Positions 8,319 through 17,360 of a stretch of 49,181 nucleotides of DNA are shown here, one piece after another. How positions within the stretch are numbered: the stretch's first letter is position 1; every line of letters starts with the position of its first letter. A model generated the notes under the pieces. That model did no database searches. It was not told the origin of the DNA and was given only the letters and a program-made list of their open reading frames with translations. Source of the stretch: Planctomycetota bacterium (lineage in GTDB: Bacteria > Planctomycetota > UBA1135 > UBA2386); the NCBI GenBank assembly GCA_016793305.1, contig JAEUHU010000448.1:1-49181 (forward strand). The letters are read 5' to 3'. Made by a program: the position numbers and the translations under genes.

Positions 8319-9704
8319 ATGCTGCGTGTTGCCCCGTCCTCGCTGCGGCTCGTGCCGTGGCTCCTGCTCACGCCAGCCCTGCTGGCCCAGCCACCGGAGC
8401 TCGCGACGCTGCGGGGCTGGCTCGATCCCGCTGCCGGCACCCCGCCTGCCGCCGAGTTGCCGGCTCTGCTGCAGGCGGTCGACCGCTTGCTGGGCGCCAC
8501 CGACCCGACGCTGCGCGACGACCTGGGCTTCACGCTGCTGGCCCGCTGGCTCTACCACGAACGCTGCGTCGCGGTCCCCGAGCGCCGGTGGCTGCTGGCG
8601 CGCTGGCTGCCGCGCTTGCGCGAGGGCATCGACACGCCGGGCACCGACGCCGTCGCCGCGCGCTCGTTCGCCGCGTTGTCGCTGTCGCTGCTGGTGGCGC
8701 TCGACAACGACGACCCGTTCCTGGCCGCCGACGAGTTCCAGGACGTCTTCGCCGCCGCACTCGCCTACCTGCGCGACGAACGTGACGTGCGCGGCCACGA
8801 CCGCGAGCGCGGCTGGCTGCACTCCGTGGCCCACACCGCCGACCTGTTGAAGTTCGCCCTGCGGAGCCGCCACCTCACGCCCGCGCAGCAGGGCGAAGCG
8901 CTGGCGGCGATCGCCGCCAAGCTCGAACAGACCGAGGTGGCACTGACGCACGGCGAAGACGCCCGGCTCGCGCGAGCCGTGCTGTCGCTGCTGCAGCGCG
9001 CCGACCTCGATCGCCAGGCCGCACGGCGCTGGCTGCGCTCGCTGGGCACCGAACGCGCCGTCGAGCCGAACGCCGAAGCCCTGGCCCGGGCGCACAACCG
9101 CAGCGCGCTGCTGGCCCAGTTGCACCTGCTCGCCGCGGCTGCGGACATGGGGCCGAGGCAGGAGGCCGCACGAACCCTGGTGCTCGAGGCTCTGCGGGGC
9201 GAGCCAGAGGCGACCACCAAGACGCCGCCCACCGGCCCCTCGCCGGAAGCCGCCGATCCGGTCGACGTCGCGTCGGTCGACGCGATCGTGCGCGCGCTCT
9301 ACGCCTCGATCTCCGGCCCGGCCGGGCAGCGCCGCGACTGGGCGCGCGTGCGCTCGTTGTTCCACCGCCACCACCGGATGCTGCCGCTGGTGCGCGGCCA
9401 GGGCGGCATGCAGGCGGTCCCGCTCACGGTCGACGACTACGTGCAGCGAGCCGGTGCGATGCTGGAACGCGACGGCTTCTTCGAGCAGGAGATCGCCCGC
9501 CAGGTGCTGCAGTTCGGCGACCTCGTGCACGTCTGGTCGACCTACGAAGCGCGCCGGTCGCTCGCCGACGAGCAGCCGTTCCTGCGCGGCATCAACTCCA
9601 TCCAGCTGGTCCGCGAGGGCGGACGCTGGTGGGTGCTCAGCATCGGCTGGGAGCAGGAGGCGGACGCCGGACCGATCCCGCCGGCGTTCCTCGGCGGCCG
9701 CTGA
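8319..9704 (+). CDS. Secreted two-domain protein: DUF2785-like N-terminus and NTF2/SnoaL-like C-terminus
   Basis: A 461-residue protein starting with a signal peptide (MLRVAPSSLRLVPWLLLTPALLAQ); the frame is open upstream, but the ATG at 8319 puts the signal at the N-terminus. Residues ~60-270 are helical and include YLRDERDVRGHDRERGW followed by HSVAHTADLLKFAL, a pattern typical of the DUF2785 family (conserved His in HxxAHTADLL). The last ~140 residues have an NTF2-like/SnoaL pattern: VDAIVRALYASIS, a basic HRHH stretch, then FGDLVHVWSTYEARR and a terminal INSIQLVREGGRWWVLSIGW strand pair. Many secreted NTF2-like domains bind small hydrophobic ligands. The fusion itself is unusual, and its substrate is not evident. 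A Ser/Pro/Thr-rich linker near residue 300 separates the domains. Confidence 0.8.
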   Translation: MLRVAPSSLRLVPWLLLTPALLAQPPELATLRGWLDPAAGTPPAAELPALLQAVDRLLGATDPTLRDDLGFTLLARWLYHERCVAVPERRWLLARWLPRLREGIDTPGTDAVAARSFAALSLSLLVALDNDDPFLAADEFQDVFAAALAYLRDERDVRGHDRERGWLHSVAHTADLLKFALRSRHLTPAQQGEALAAIAAKLEQTEVALTHGEDARLARAVLSLLQRADLDRQAARRWLRSLGTERAVEPNAEALARAHNRSALLAQLHLLAAAADMGPRQEAARTLVLEALRGEPEATTKTPPTGPSPEAADPVDVASVDAIVRALYASISGPAGQRRDWARVRSLFHRHHRMLPLVRGQGGMQAVPLTVDDYVQRAGAMLERDGFFEQEIARQVLQFGDLVHVWSTYEARRSLADEQPFLRGINSIQLVREGGRWWVLSIGWEQEADAGPIPPAFLGGR

Positions 9705-9821
9705 CGAGCGCATCAGCGGCTCCGTCGAGTCGTCGAAATCCTGTCGCACCGCCGAGCGAGCGTTGCCTACGGCCCGGTCGACCGGGCTAGACTCCCGCCA
9801 CTCGTTCCCACCCCGAGGCCC

Positions 9822-10427
9822 ATGACCGTTCCACCCGATCGCGGCGTCAGCCGCCGTTCGTTCCTGAAGGGCTCTGCCGTCGTCGGCATCGCCACCACCG
9901 GTCTCAGCGCCGCCGCCGACGCGGTGCGCCCCCGCCGCCCCGACGGCTTCGGGCCCGGCGAGCACGAGATCACGCTGCTGGTGAACGGCAGCGAACGCAC
10001 GGTGAAGGTCGAGACGCGCACCACGCTGCTCGACGCGCTGCGCGACGGGCTCGACCTGACCGGCGCCAAGAAGATCTGCGACCGCGGTTCGTGCGGTGGC
10101 TGCACGGTGCTGCTGGATGGCCAGCCGGTGAACGGGTGCCTGGTGCTGGCGATGGACGCGATCGGCCACCAGGTGACCACCGTCGAGTCGCTGTCGCAGG
10201 GCGACCAGGTGCATCCGCTGGTGCAGAACTTCGTGCAGTGCGACGCCATGCAGTGCGGCTTCTGCACGCCGGGCATGGTGATGAGCTCGCTCGCCTGCTT
10301 GCAGAAGCGCGGCACGCCGAGCGACGCGCAGATGCGCCACGACCTGTCGGGCAACCTGTGCCGTTGCGGCACCTACGGCCGGGTGATGGAAGCGATCGAG
10401 CGCACGGCCAAGGGAGGTGGCAAGTGA
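9822..10427 (+). CDS. Molybdenum hydroxylase small subunit, two [2Fe-2S], Tat-exported (PaoA/YagT-like)
   Basis: A 201-residue protein. The N-terminus has a twin-arginine leader (SRRSFLKG, residues 10-17) followed by a hydrophobic stretch. The plant-type [2Fe-2S] site is CDRGSCGGC plus a later Cys (QPVNGC), and the second, all-helical [2Fe-2S] domain has CGFCTPGM and NLCRCGTY. It is the electron-transfer subunit of xanthine dehydrogenase/aldehyde oxidoreductase-type enzymes. The Tat signal suggests that the assembled heterotrimer is exported to the periplasm, as for E. coli PaoABC. It is the first of four closely packed plus-strand genes, and its stop overlaps the next start (GTGA). Confidence 0.93.
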   Translation: MTVPPDRGVSRRSFLKGSAVVGIATTGLSAAADAVRPRRPDGFGPGEHEITLLVNGSERTVKVETRTTLLDALRDGLDLTGAKKICDRGSCGGCTVLLDGQPVNGCLVLAMDAIGHQVTTVESLSQGDQVHPLVQNFVQCDAMQCGFCTPGMVMSSLACLQKRGTPSDAQMRHDLSGNLCRCGTYGRVMEAIERTAKGGGK

Positions 10428-12682
10428 GCACTTCCCGCCAGGAACCGAAGGACGGCGTCGAGATCACGGTCGGCTACAAGGCCCTGCCCGGCCTGCAGGA
10501 CCGGCTGGAGACGCGCACCGTCGAACCCGCCGCCGGCGACCCGCTGCCGTGGGACGCGAACACGCAGTTCACCACGGTCGGCACCGACCAGGCGCGCGTC
10601 GACGGCCTCGCCAAGGCGACCGGCCGCGCGAAGTACTCGTACGACATCACGTTCCCCGGCCTGCTGCACGGCGCGATCCTGCGCTCGCCGGTGGCGCGCG
10701 GCAAGCTGACGGCGCTGGCGCTCGACGAAGCGCGCGCGATGACCGGCATCGCCGCCGTGGTGCCGCTGAAGGAGATCGGCCACAAGGTGCGCTTCGTCGG
10801 CGACGCGATCGCCGCGGTCGCCGGCACGTCGCTGCACGCAGTGCGCGACGCCCTCGAACGCATCCACGCCGACTACGAACGCGAGGAGCACAACGTCGAC
10901 TACGTGGTCGCCGACGGCGCCCCGCTGCTCGGCAACGACGGCCAGATCGCCGACGAATGGCCGGCCGACGCCGACCTCGACGCAGCGCTGGGCAAAGCCG
11001 CGGTCACGCACACCGGCACCTACCGCACCGAGGTGCAGACGCACAGCTCGCTCGAGCCGCACGGCGGCGTCGCCAAGTGGAACGGCGACGACCTCGAGTT
11101 CTGGATGAGCACGCAGGCGACGTTCGGCGTGCGCAGCGAACTGGCGCGCGCGCTGCAGGGCCGCGGCGTCAAGGTCGACTCGGTGACGATCCACGCCGAG
11201 TTCGTCGGCGGCGGCTTCGGCAGCAAGTTCGGAGCCGGCATCGAAGGCCTCGCCTGTGCTTTGCTGGCGCACGCCGCGCAGAAGCCCGTCAAGCTGATGC
11301 TCGACCGCTTCGAGGAGCACACCACGACCGGCAACCGGCCGGGGGCGCTGATGCAGGTGCGCGCCGGCCTCGACGCCGAGGGCAAGCTGCTGGCGTGGGA
11401 CTGGCGCAGCTTCGGCCACGCCGGCTTCAGCGGCCAGGGCGGCAGCGTCGCGGTGCCCAACTACTACGCGATCGCCACGAAGCCCCGGCGCGACCACAAG
11501 GACCTGGCGATCGACGCCGATCCGCCGCGGCCGATGCGCGCTCCGGGCCACCCGCAAGGCTGGTTCGGGGTCGAACTGTTCCTCGACGAGCTCGCCAGCA
11601 AGGCCGGCATCGATCCGCTCGAGTTCCGGCTGCGCAACGACAAGGAGGCGATCCGCCAGGACCAGTGGCGCTTCGGCGCCGCCGAGTTCGGCTGGGAGAA
11701 GGTCCGCGCCCGCAAGAACGAACCCGGCAGCCGCTGGGTGCGCGGCGCAGGCCTCGCCAGCGCGCGCTGGGGCCAGCTCGGCAACCAGGGCCGCCCTGCC
11801 CACGGCGTCACCTGCCGCATCCACCAGGACGGCACCGTCGAGACGCGCAGCGGCTCTCAGGACATCGGCGTCGGCCTGAAGACCGTGATGGCGATGCTGA
11901 CCGCCGAGGAACTCGGCGCGCCGCTCGCGAAGGTGCACGCCACCACCGGCCACACCACCGACCCGTCGGGTCCGGCCGCGGGCGGCAGCATGGTGACGCC
12001 GAGCCTCGCCCCCGCGGTGCGACAGGCCGCCTACCGCGCCAAGATCCAGCTGCGCGAACTGGTCGCGCAACACCTCGGCGTGCCGGTCGGCGACGTCGTC
12101 TGCGCCGCCGGCAAGGTCGGGGCGGGCACCGCGCAACTGGCGTGGGCCGAGGCCTGCAAGCTGATCGGGCCGAACCCGATCGAAGTGCGCGGCGAGCGCA
12201 GCGCCAACTTCGCCAGCAAGCCGTTCCACGCCACGCAGTGTGGCGCCCAGTTCGCCGAGGTCGAGGTCGACACGTGGACCGGCATCGTGCACGTGACGCG
12301 CATGTTCGGCATCCAGGACTGCGGGCTCGTGATCGCGAAGAAGCAGGCCGAGAGCCAGGTGCTCGGTGCGATGATCCAGGGTGTGGGCTACGCGCTGCAC
12401 GAGCAGCGCATCCTCGACAAGCGCACCGGCCGCATGCTGAACGGCGACTTCCTGCGCTACAAGATCCCGGGCCCGAAGGACCTGCCGGCGCTGCGCTGCC
12501 ACATGCACAGCATCGCCAACGGCCACGACAGCGTCGGGGCCGCGGGCCTCGGCGAACCGCCCTCGGTCGCCTCCGCCGCCGCGATCGCCAACGCGGTGTT
12601 CCACGCGCTGCAAGCGCCGGTGCGCCATCTCCCGATCACCCCCGACAAGGTGCTGGCGGCCCTCGCCGGCAAGAAGGCCTGA
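10424..12682 (+). CDS. Molybdenum hydroxylase large subunit, molybdopterin-binding (PaoC/YagR-like)
   Basis: A 752-residue protein. The start is the GTG at 10424, which overlaps the preceding TGA and begins STSRQEPKDG; the open frame upstream lies inside the small-subunit gene. The family signatures are present: GRAKYSYDI near residue 70, GGGFGSKFG (about 262-270, molybdopterin binding), RAPGHPQG (about 367), and the GLGEPPS motif near residue 711 that carries the catalytic Glu of this superfamily. It would oxidise an aldehyde or N-heterocycle by hydroxylation at Mo. The length is close to PaoC (732 residues). It has no signal sequence of its own, as expected if it is co-exported with the Tat-bearing small subunit. 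Substrate cannot be deduced. Confidence 0.93.
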   Translation: MSTSRQEPKDGVEITVGYKALPGLQDRLETRTVEPAAGDPLPWDANTQFTTVGTDQARVDGLAKATGRAKYSYDITFPGLLHGAILRSPVARGKLTALALDEARAMTGIAAVVPLKEIGHKVRFVGDAIAAVAGTSLHAVRDALERIHADYEREEHNVDYVVADGAPLLGNDGQIADEWPADADLDAALGKAAVTHTGTYRTEVQTHSSLEPHGGVAKWNGDDLEFWMSTQATFGVRSELARALQGRGVKVDSVTIHAEFVGGGFGSKFGAGIEGLACALLAHAAQKPVKLMLDRFEEHTTTGNRPGALMQVRAGLDAEGKLLAWDWRSFGHAGFSGQGGSVAVPNYYAIATKPRRDHKDLAIDADPPRPMRAPGHPQGWFGVELFLDELASKAGIDPLEFRLRNDKEAIRQDQWRFGAAEFGWEKVRARKNEPGSRWVRGAGLASARWGQLGNQGRPAHGVTCRIHQDGTVETRSGSQDIGVGLKTVMAMLTAEELGAPLAKVHATTGHTTDPSGPAAGGSMVTPSLAPAVRQAAYRAKIQLRELVAQHLGVPVGDVVCAAGKVGAGTAQLAWAEACKLIGPNPIEVRGERSANFASKPFHATQCGAQFAEVEVDTWTGIVHVTRMFGIQDCGLVIAKKQAESQVLGAMIQGVGYALHEQRILDKRTGRMLNGDFLRYKIPGPKDLPALRCHMHSIANGHDSVGAAGLGEPPSVASAAAIANAVFHALQAPVRHLPITPDKVLAALAGKKA

Positions 12683-12683
12683 C

Positions 12684-13667
12684 ATGAAGCCGTTCACCTA
12701 CGTGCTGCCGAAGACGCTCGCCGAAGTCAGCGAGGCCGGCAAGCATCCCGACACCGTGCTGAAGGGTGCGGGCATCGACCTGATCGACCGGATGAAGGAG
12801 CGGCTGCAGACGCCGACCCACGTCGTCAACCTGCTGCCGCTGCACAAGGAACTCGGGGCCATCACCGCCGCGGCCGACGGCAGCGTGCGCCTCGGAGCCG
12901 GGGCGACGCTGACGCAGCTCGCCGAGCACCAGGCCCTCGCCAATCCGGCGCTCGCCGGCCTGCTCGCCGCCGCCCTCACCACGGCGTCGCCGCAGGTCCG
13001 CAACCGCGCCACGATCGCCGGCAACCTGCTGCAGTTCACGCGCTGCTGGTACGTGCGCAGCGAAGCGTTCCACTGCCTGCACGGCGGCCGCGGCCCGACC
13101 TGCCTCGCGATGACCGGCGAGAACCGCTACCACGCGGTGCTCGGCTGGCAGGACTGCGTGCGCGTGCACCCGAGCAACCTGGCGCCGGCCCTGCTGGCGC
13201 TCGACGCCGACTACACGACGGTGCTCGGCGACAAGACCACGACCCGCAAGCTCTCGGCCCTGTTCCCTGCCGAACCGCGCGCGCAGAACCCCGAGCACAC
13301 GCTGCAGCAAGGCGAGATCGTCACGGCGATCACGGTGCCCGCACAGCCCGCCGGCACGCGCACGGCCTACTGCGAGAGCCGCGAGAAGGAGACGTTCGAC
13401 TGGGCGACCACCGCGTGTGCGGTGCGGGTCGTGCTCGACGGCTCCACCATCACCGCCGCCGACCTGGTGCTCGGTGCGGTGTCGCCGGTGCCGCTGCCAC
13501 GCCCGCAGGCCGCCAAGCTGCTGCTCGGCAAGACACCGTCGAAGGACCTGTTCCTGAAGGTCGCGGAAGCGGCCTTCGCCGGGGCAGCCCCACTGGCCCA
13601 CAACGCCTACAAGCTGACGGTCGGCAAGGCGATCGTGTGCTCTGCACTCGAACAGGCGACGAGGTGA
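12684..13667 (+). CDS. Molybdenum hydroxylase FAD-binding subunit (PaoB/YagS-like)
   Basis: A 327-residue protein, similar in length to PaoB. It starts with MKPFTYVLPKTLAEV, typical of the CO-dehydrogenase-flavoprotein family, and has FAD-contact motifs VVNLLPLHKELGAI and ATIAGNLLQ. Cys121, Cys131 and Cys140 lie in a loop beginning CWYVRSEAFHC, which corresponds to the insertion that holds an extra [4Fe-4S] cluster in PaoB; a fourth Cys (about residue 158) may complete the site. It follows the large-subunit gene after 1 nt, and the next gene starts 4 nt after its stop. Confidence 0.92.
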   Translation: MKPFTYVLPKTLAEVSEAGKHPDTVLKGAGIDLIDRMKERLQTPTHVVNLLPLHKELGAITAAADGSVRLGAGATLTQLAEHQALANPALAGLLAAALTTASPQVRNRATIAGNLLQFTRCWYVRSEAFHCLHGGRGPTCLAMTGENRYHAVLGWQDCVRVHPSNLAPALLALDADYTTVLGDKTTTRKLSALFPAEPRAQNPEHTLQQGEIVTAITVPAQPAGTRTAYCESREKETFDWATTACAVRVVLDGSTITAADLVLGAVSPVPLPRPQAAKLLLGKTPSKDLFLKVAEAAFAGAAPLAHNAYKLTVGKAIVCSALEQATR

Positions 13668-13671
13668 TGCG

Positions 13672-13938
13672 ATGACCACCCACGAGATGAGCGGCGGCGA
13701 ACCGGGCAAGATCGTCACCCACGGCGACCTGATGCCGAAGCACCTGTGCCCGTCGCTGCTGATGAAGCACATGCTGACGCACTCGCTCGGCGACCGCGTC
13801 TACGACGGCAGGAAGTGGCCCGGCGACGGGTACTACTGGTGCTCGCGCACCTGCACCTGTGTGGGCCCCGACGACGAGATCGTGCACCCGAAGGACTGCC
13901 AGCCCGGTCGCGCCTGCTACGACGGCCCGCAGGCATGA
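13672..13938 (+). CDS. Small Cys-rich protein at the end of the molybdenum hydroxylase operon
   Basis: An 88-residue protein starting 4 nt after the FAD-subunit stop, so it is almost certainly co-transcribed. The C-terminal half carries five Cys in a compact pattern (YYWCSRTCTCVGP, then DCQPGRACYD), plus His and Asp that could bind a metal. The N-terminal half is rich in Met/His (HMLTHSLGDR). I do not recognise the family. Its position suggests a maturation factor, an electron-transfer partner or a structural subunit of the enzyme, but this is inference. It converges with the next gene after only 6 bp. Confidence 0.75.
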   Translation: MTTHEMSGGEPGKIVTHGDLMPKHLCPSLLMKHMLTHSLGDRVYDGRKWPGDGYYWCSRTCTCVGPDDEIVHPKDCQPGRACYDGPQA

Positions 13939-13944
13939 ACGCGT

Positions 13945-14670
13945 TCAGCGCGGCGGCACCGGCCGCCGCGGCGCCTGCGCCGCCTTGTGCAGCGCCACGA
14001 GCCACGCGCGCACCTCGGGCTCGGTGAGCCCGGCCCGGTAGAGCGGCTGAACCAGTTCGGCCACCGCGTGCTTGCCGCGGTCGGCGTCGCCGAACGCACT
14101 CTGCGCCAGCAGTTCGCCGAGCAGCCGTTCGAGGTGCTGCAGCATCGCCACGGGGGCACTCGCGACCGGCGGTGCGGGCACAGCCGGCACGCCGTGCCGC
14201 GCGAACAGCGCGGCCCCGAAGACGCACACCGCCTGCGCCAGGTTCAGCGACGTCTGGCCGCGGTCGACCGGGATCACCCCTGCCGCGTGGCACCGCAGCA
14301 GTTCGGCCGGGAACAGGCCGTTCTGCTCGCCGCCGAACAGCAGGGTCGGAGCCCCGCGCTCGAGCGCTGCGTCGGCGAGCTGTTGCGGCGTCAGCACGCG
14401 CATGCCCGGCGGCGGGTCGTCCGTGGTGGCGACCAGCCAGCGCGCATCGGCCAGCGCGTCGTCGAGCCGTTCGAACTGCCGCGCTCCCGCGAGCACGTCC
14501 TCGGCCTTCACCGCCATGCGGTGCGCGTCGGTCCAAGCGCCGATCCGCGAGTCGACGAGCGAGAGCCGCGACAGGCCGAAGTTCTTCATCGCCCGCGCGA
14601 CCGCGCCGAGGTTCGCGGCCCACCGCGGACGCAGCAACACGACGTGCACGGCCTCGAGCAGTGTCGTCAC
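13945..14670 (-). CDS. SpoU/TrmJ-type tRNA/rRNA 2'-O-methyltransferase
   Basis: A 241-residue protein. The three SPOUT motifs are visible: motif 1 RWAANLGAVARAMKNFGL, motif 2 LLFGGEQNGL, motif 3 TSLNLAQAVCVFGAAL. These form the knotted SAM-binding fold of TrmJ-like enzymes that methylate a ribose 2'-OH. The helical tail after motif 3 is also TrmJ-like. The GTG at 14670, 4 nt after the stop of the upstream gene, is preferred over a longer frame that runs back into that gene. Which nucleotide is modified cannot be read from the sequence. Confidence 0.88.
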   Translation of the reverse strand: MTTLLEAVHVVLLRPRWAANLGAVARAMKNFGLSRLSLVDSRIGAWTDAHRMAVKAEDVLAGARQFERLDDALADARWLVATTDDPPPGMRVLTPQQLADAALERGAPTLLFGGEQNGLFPAELLRCHAAGVIPVDRGQTSLNLAQAVCVFGAALFARHGVPAVPAPPVASAPVAMLQHLERLLGELLAQSAFGDADRGKHAVAELVQPLYRAGLTEPEVRAWLVALHKAAQAPRRPVPPR

Positions 14671-14674
14671 GCGC

Positions 14675-15355
14675 TCACCGCTTCTTCGCCGTCCAGATGG
14701 TGCGCCGCGGTCCCTTGCGCCCGCGCGCACGCGTGTGGTGCGTGGTGACGTCCATCGCGACACCCTTCAGGCGCCCGCCGAATGCCGGGCTGTCGGCCGA
14801 CGACCAGACGCCGAGCACGCCGCCCGGCCGCAGCGCCTCGCGCGCAGCGACGAGACCACGCGGCGCGTAGAGCCGCGCGTTGTCGGGATGGACCAGCGCT
14901 TCGGGACCGTTGTCGACGTCGAGCAGGATGCCGTCGAAGCGCTCGCCGCCGGCCGCGAGCACGTCGAACACGTCGCCGACCTCGGCGGTGACGCGCGGGT
15001 CCTGCAGCGGATGGCCCGCCAGATGGCCGAACAGCTCGCGGTTCCACGCCAGCACTTCGGGGACCAGCTCGACGACGTGGAAGCGCGCCTCGGGCGGCGC
15101 CTTCGCCAGCAGCTGGGCGAGCGTGAAGCCCATGCCGAGCCCACCGACCAGGAACGTCGGCGAAGGCCGACCGGCGAGCGCCTCGACCACGACGTCGGCG
15201 AGCATCTGCTCGGACTCGTGCACGCGGCTGGTCATCAGCTCGGTGCGGTCGATCCACAGCTGGAAGGCACCGTCGTGGCGGTAGCAACGCAGTTCGCCGG
15301 CATGGCCGGGCACCTTCGCGGTGGCGACGAGTTCGCGGGGGATCACGAACGGCAC
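14675..15355 (-). CDS. Spermidine-synthase-like SAM-fold protein
   Basis: A 226-residue protein starting at GTG 15355 (VPFVIPREL). It has a Rossmann SAM-fold core: FLVGGLGMGFTLAQLL (motif I), FHVVELVPEVLAWN (acidic residue after strand 2), DILLDVDNGP-like strand 4, and LRPGGVLGVWSS. The pattern matches class I spermidine-synthase-like methyltransferases. A polyamine-specific aspartate pair cannot be confirmed, so the substrate is open. The C-terminus is very basic (RARGRKGPRR), suggesting nucleic-acid binding. It is followed after 4 nt by the SpoU methyltransferase gene, so the two are probably co-expressed RNA or metabolite methyltransferases. Confidence 0.75.
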   Translation of the reverse strand: MPFVIPRELVATAKVPGHAGELRCYRHDGAFQLWIDRTELMTSRVHESEQMLADVVVEALAGRPSPTFLVGGLGMGFTLAQLLAKAPPEARFHVVELVPEVLAWNRELFGHLAGHPLQDPRVTAEVGDVFDVLAAGGERFDGILLDVDNGPEALVHPDNARLYAPRGLVAAREALRPGGVLGVWSSADSPAFGGRLKGVAMDVTTHHTRARGRKGPRRTIWTAKKR

Positions 15356-15386
15356 ACTACTGCAGCAGCGACGGCGGCTGCCAACC

Positions 15387-17216
15387 TCATCCGCGGAACG
15401 GCTTCTCGGCGCGCAGCACGACCTCGACTTCCTGCACCACGTTGTTGTTGTTGCGCGCCACCTGGTCGATCTCGCGCTGCCGCGCCGGATCGGCGGCGAG
15501 CCACGCGCGCCAGTGCGGATCGAGACGCTGGTCGACCGACACGATCGAGAAGTCGATCCCGAGATAGCGCGCGAGCGGCGTGCCCGGCAGGCCCTGCTTC
15601 GCCCACTGTTCGTTGACGGTGAGGCTCGTGTGCAGGAACAGCTCCGGCACGATCGGCCGCACGTGCGTCGGGTCCTGCAGGAAGTCCTGGTGGCGCGGAT
15701 GCGGCACCGTGATGCGCACCTGGCCACCCGGCGCACAGACGCGGTAGAGCTCGCGCAGGATGCCGAGGAACGTGTCGCTGCTCTGGCCCAAGTGCTCGAG
15801 CACGTGGTGCAGCACGATCTCGTCGGCGCTGTCGTCGGCGAACGGCCACGGCAGCCGCTCGAGGTCGACGACCTCGTCGGGCCGCGCCGCGGCGTACTTG
15901 TCGACGTTCCAGAAGCCGGGGCGGCGGTCGTTGCCGCAGCCGAGGTTGAGTCTGCGCGGTCGCACCGCGGGAGCCGAAGTCATGGTTCTGCCGTGTTGCT
16001 GGTAGAGAACGAGCAGGCGGTCGACGTAGGCCGCGAACGACGGCGGCGCCTGCAGCCGCTGCTGCCAGCCGACGACGCGCGCAGGGTCCTGGATGCAGCG
16101 CTGCAGCGCGACCGCGAGGGCGGCCGGATCGCCAGCGGCGAACAGTTCGCCGGCACCTTGCTGCACGTACTCCGGGATGCCGCCGATGCGCGCGCCGACG
16201 ACGGGCACGCGCGCCGCCTGCAGTTCGTCGACGACCTGCGGACTGTGGTCGAGGCAGATCGACGGCACGACGCCGAGGTCGAGGCCACGCACGATCGCCG
16301 GCAGCTGCTCCTCTCGGTAGGCGCCGTGCCAATGCACGACCGATCGGCGATCGAGCTTCCGCAGCGCCGTCGCGTAGTCGGGCGGCGCCTCACCGTGCAC
16401 GTGCACTTCGAACGCGCCCCGCAGCCCTTGCCCCGCCGCGACCAGCAGGTGCACGCCCTTGATCGGCAGCACCGAACCGAGGAAGCCGATGCGCAGCGGC
16501 CCGGCGAGGCCGGGAACGCGCCGTTCGCCGACCTCGCGCCACAGCGACTCGGCGCGTGGACTGCCCGAACGCAGCACGGTGAGCCAGCCTTCGGGGTAGC
16601 CGTTCTGCACGAACACCGAGCGAGCGCTCTGCGAGGTCGGCAGGCAGTGCCCGACTCCGCTCGTCAACGCCGAGCGCAGGCCGTCCCGGCGGGCGACGTA
16701 GGCGGCCCCCGGCTGGTCGCTGCGCGTGCAGGCGAGGCAGTTGGCGCCGTCGGCCGCGACGCCGCTGCAGACGGCGAGGTCCGGCAGCGTCAGGTAGAGC
16801 GTCGGACAGACGGCCCAGAAGTTGTACGGCGTGAACAGGCTCGGCACCCCGAGTGCCGCCACCTCGCCGGCGATCGCCGCCGACAAGCCGAGGAAGTTGT
16901 GGAAGTGCACCAGGTCGGGCCGCACCTCGTCGAGCAGCGCTCGGACCAGACGGGCCACCTGCGGGTCGTGCACCTCGCGGGCCGGCGCCCGGTCGTCGAC
17001 GAACGGCACCGGCCGGTTGTGCAGCGCGACCAGCTGCACCCCGTCGTCCCGGTGCCGGCGCAGCGTGTAGGGCCCGGCCCCCGGCAAGGGCTCGAGGGCC
17101 GCGTAGAACACCGTCACCTGGTGGCCGCGCCGCACGAGCTCGCGGGCGATCTGCCGCGGGAAGATCGTGCCGCCGCCGGCGTCGGCCCAGCCGAACATCG
17201 TCATCAGCAGGCGCAC
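15387..17216 (-). CDS. Fusion of GT4-family glycosyltransferase and SAM-dependent methyltransferase
   Basis: A 609-residue protein. The GTG at 17216 is favoured because an AAGGAG box sits 7 nt upstream; the next GTG (17222) is too close to the box. Residues ~1-380 form a GT4 glycosyltransferase: WADAGGGTIFPRQIARELVRRGH, FHNFLGLSA, and in the second Rossmann domain FLGSVLPIKGVHLLVAA and VPSICLDHSPQVVDEL. After a short linker, residues ~395-600 form a type-11 methyltransferase with RRLNLGCGNDRRPGF (motif I), DEIVLHHVLEHL and GGQVRITVPHP. The protein probably builds and caps a surface polysaccharide or lipid-linked glycan in the cytoplasm. Fusing both activities would couple transfer of the sugar and its methylation. 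Confidence 0.87.
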   Translation of the reverse strand: MRLLMTMFGWADAGGGTIFPRQIARELVRRGHQVTVFYAALEPLPGAGPYTLRRHRDDGVQLVALHNRPVPFVDDRAPAREVHDPQVARLVRALLDEVRPDLVHFHNFLGLSAAIAGEVAALGVPSLFTPYNFWAVCPTLYLTLPDLAVCSGVAADGANCLACTRSDQPGAAYVARRDGLRSALTSGVGHCLPTSQSARSVFVQNGYPEGWLTVLRSGSPRAESLWREVGERRVPGLAGPLRIGFLGSVLPIKGVHLLVAAGQGLRGAFEVHVHGEAPPDYATALRKLDRRSVVHWHGAYREEQLPAIVRGLDLGVVPSICLDHSPQVVDELQAARVPVVGARIGGIPEYVQQGAGELFAAGDPAALAVALQRCIQDPARVVGWQQRLQAPPSFAAYVDRLLVLYQQHGRTMTSAPAVRPRRLNLGCGNDRRPGFWNVDKYAAARPDEVVDLERLPWPFADDSADEIVLHHVLEHLGQSSDTFLGILRELYRVCAPGGQVRITVPHPRHQDFLQDPTHVRPIVPELFLHTSLTVNEQWAKQGLPGTPLARYLGIDFSIVSVDQRLDPHWRAWLAADPARQREIDQVARNNNNVVQEVEVVLRAEKPFRG

Positions 17217-17360
17217 GCGCACGCTCCTTCGCTGGCGATGACGACCGTGGCGCACGGCGCGCTGCAGGGAGCGTTCGGATGCAGGAGCATCGAGGTCGCT
17301 GAGCGTAGCCAGCCGGCCCGTCCGACACAGCAGCTGAGCGTGCGCCGAGCCCGCACGACA

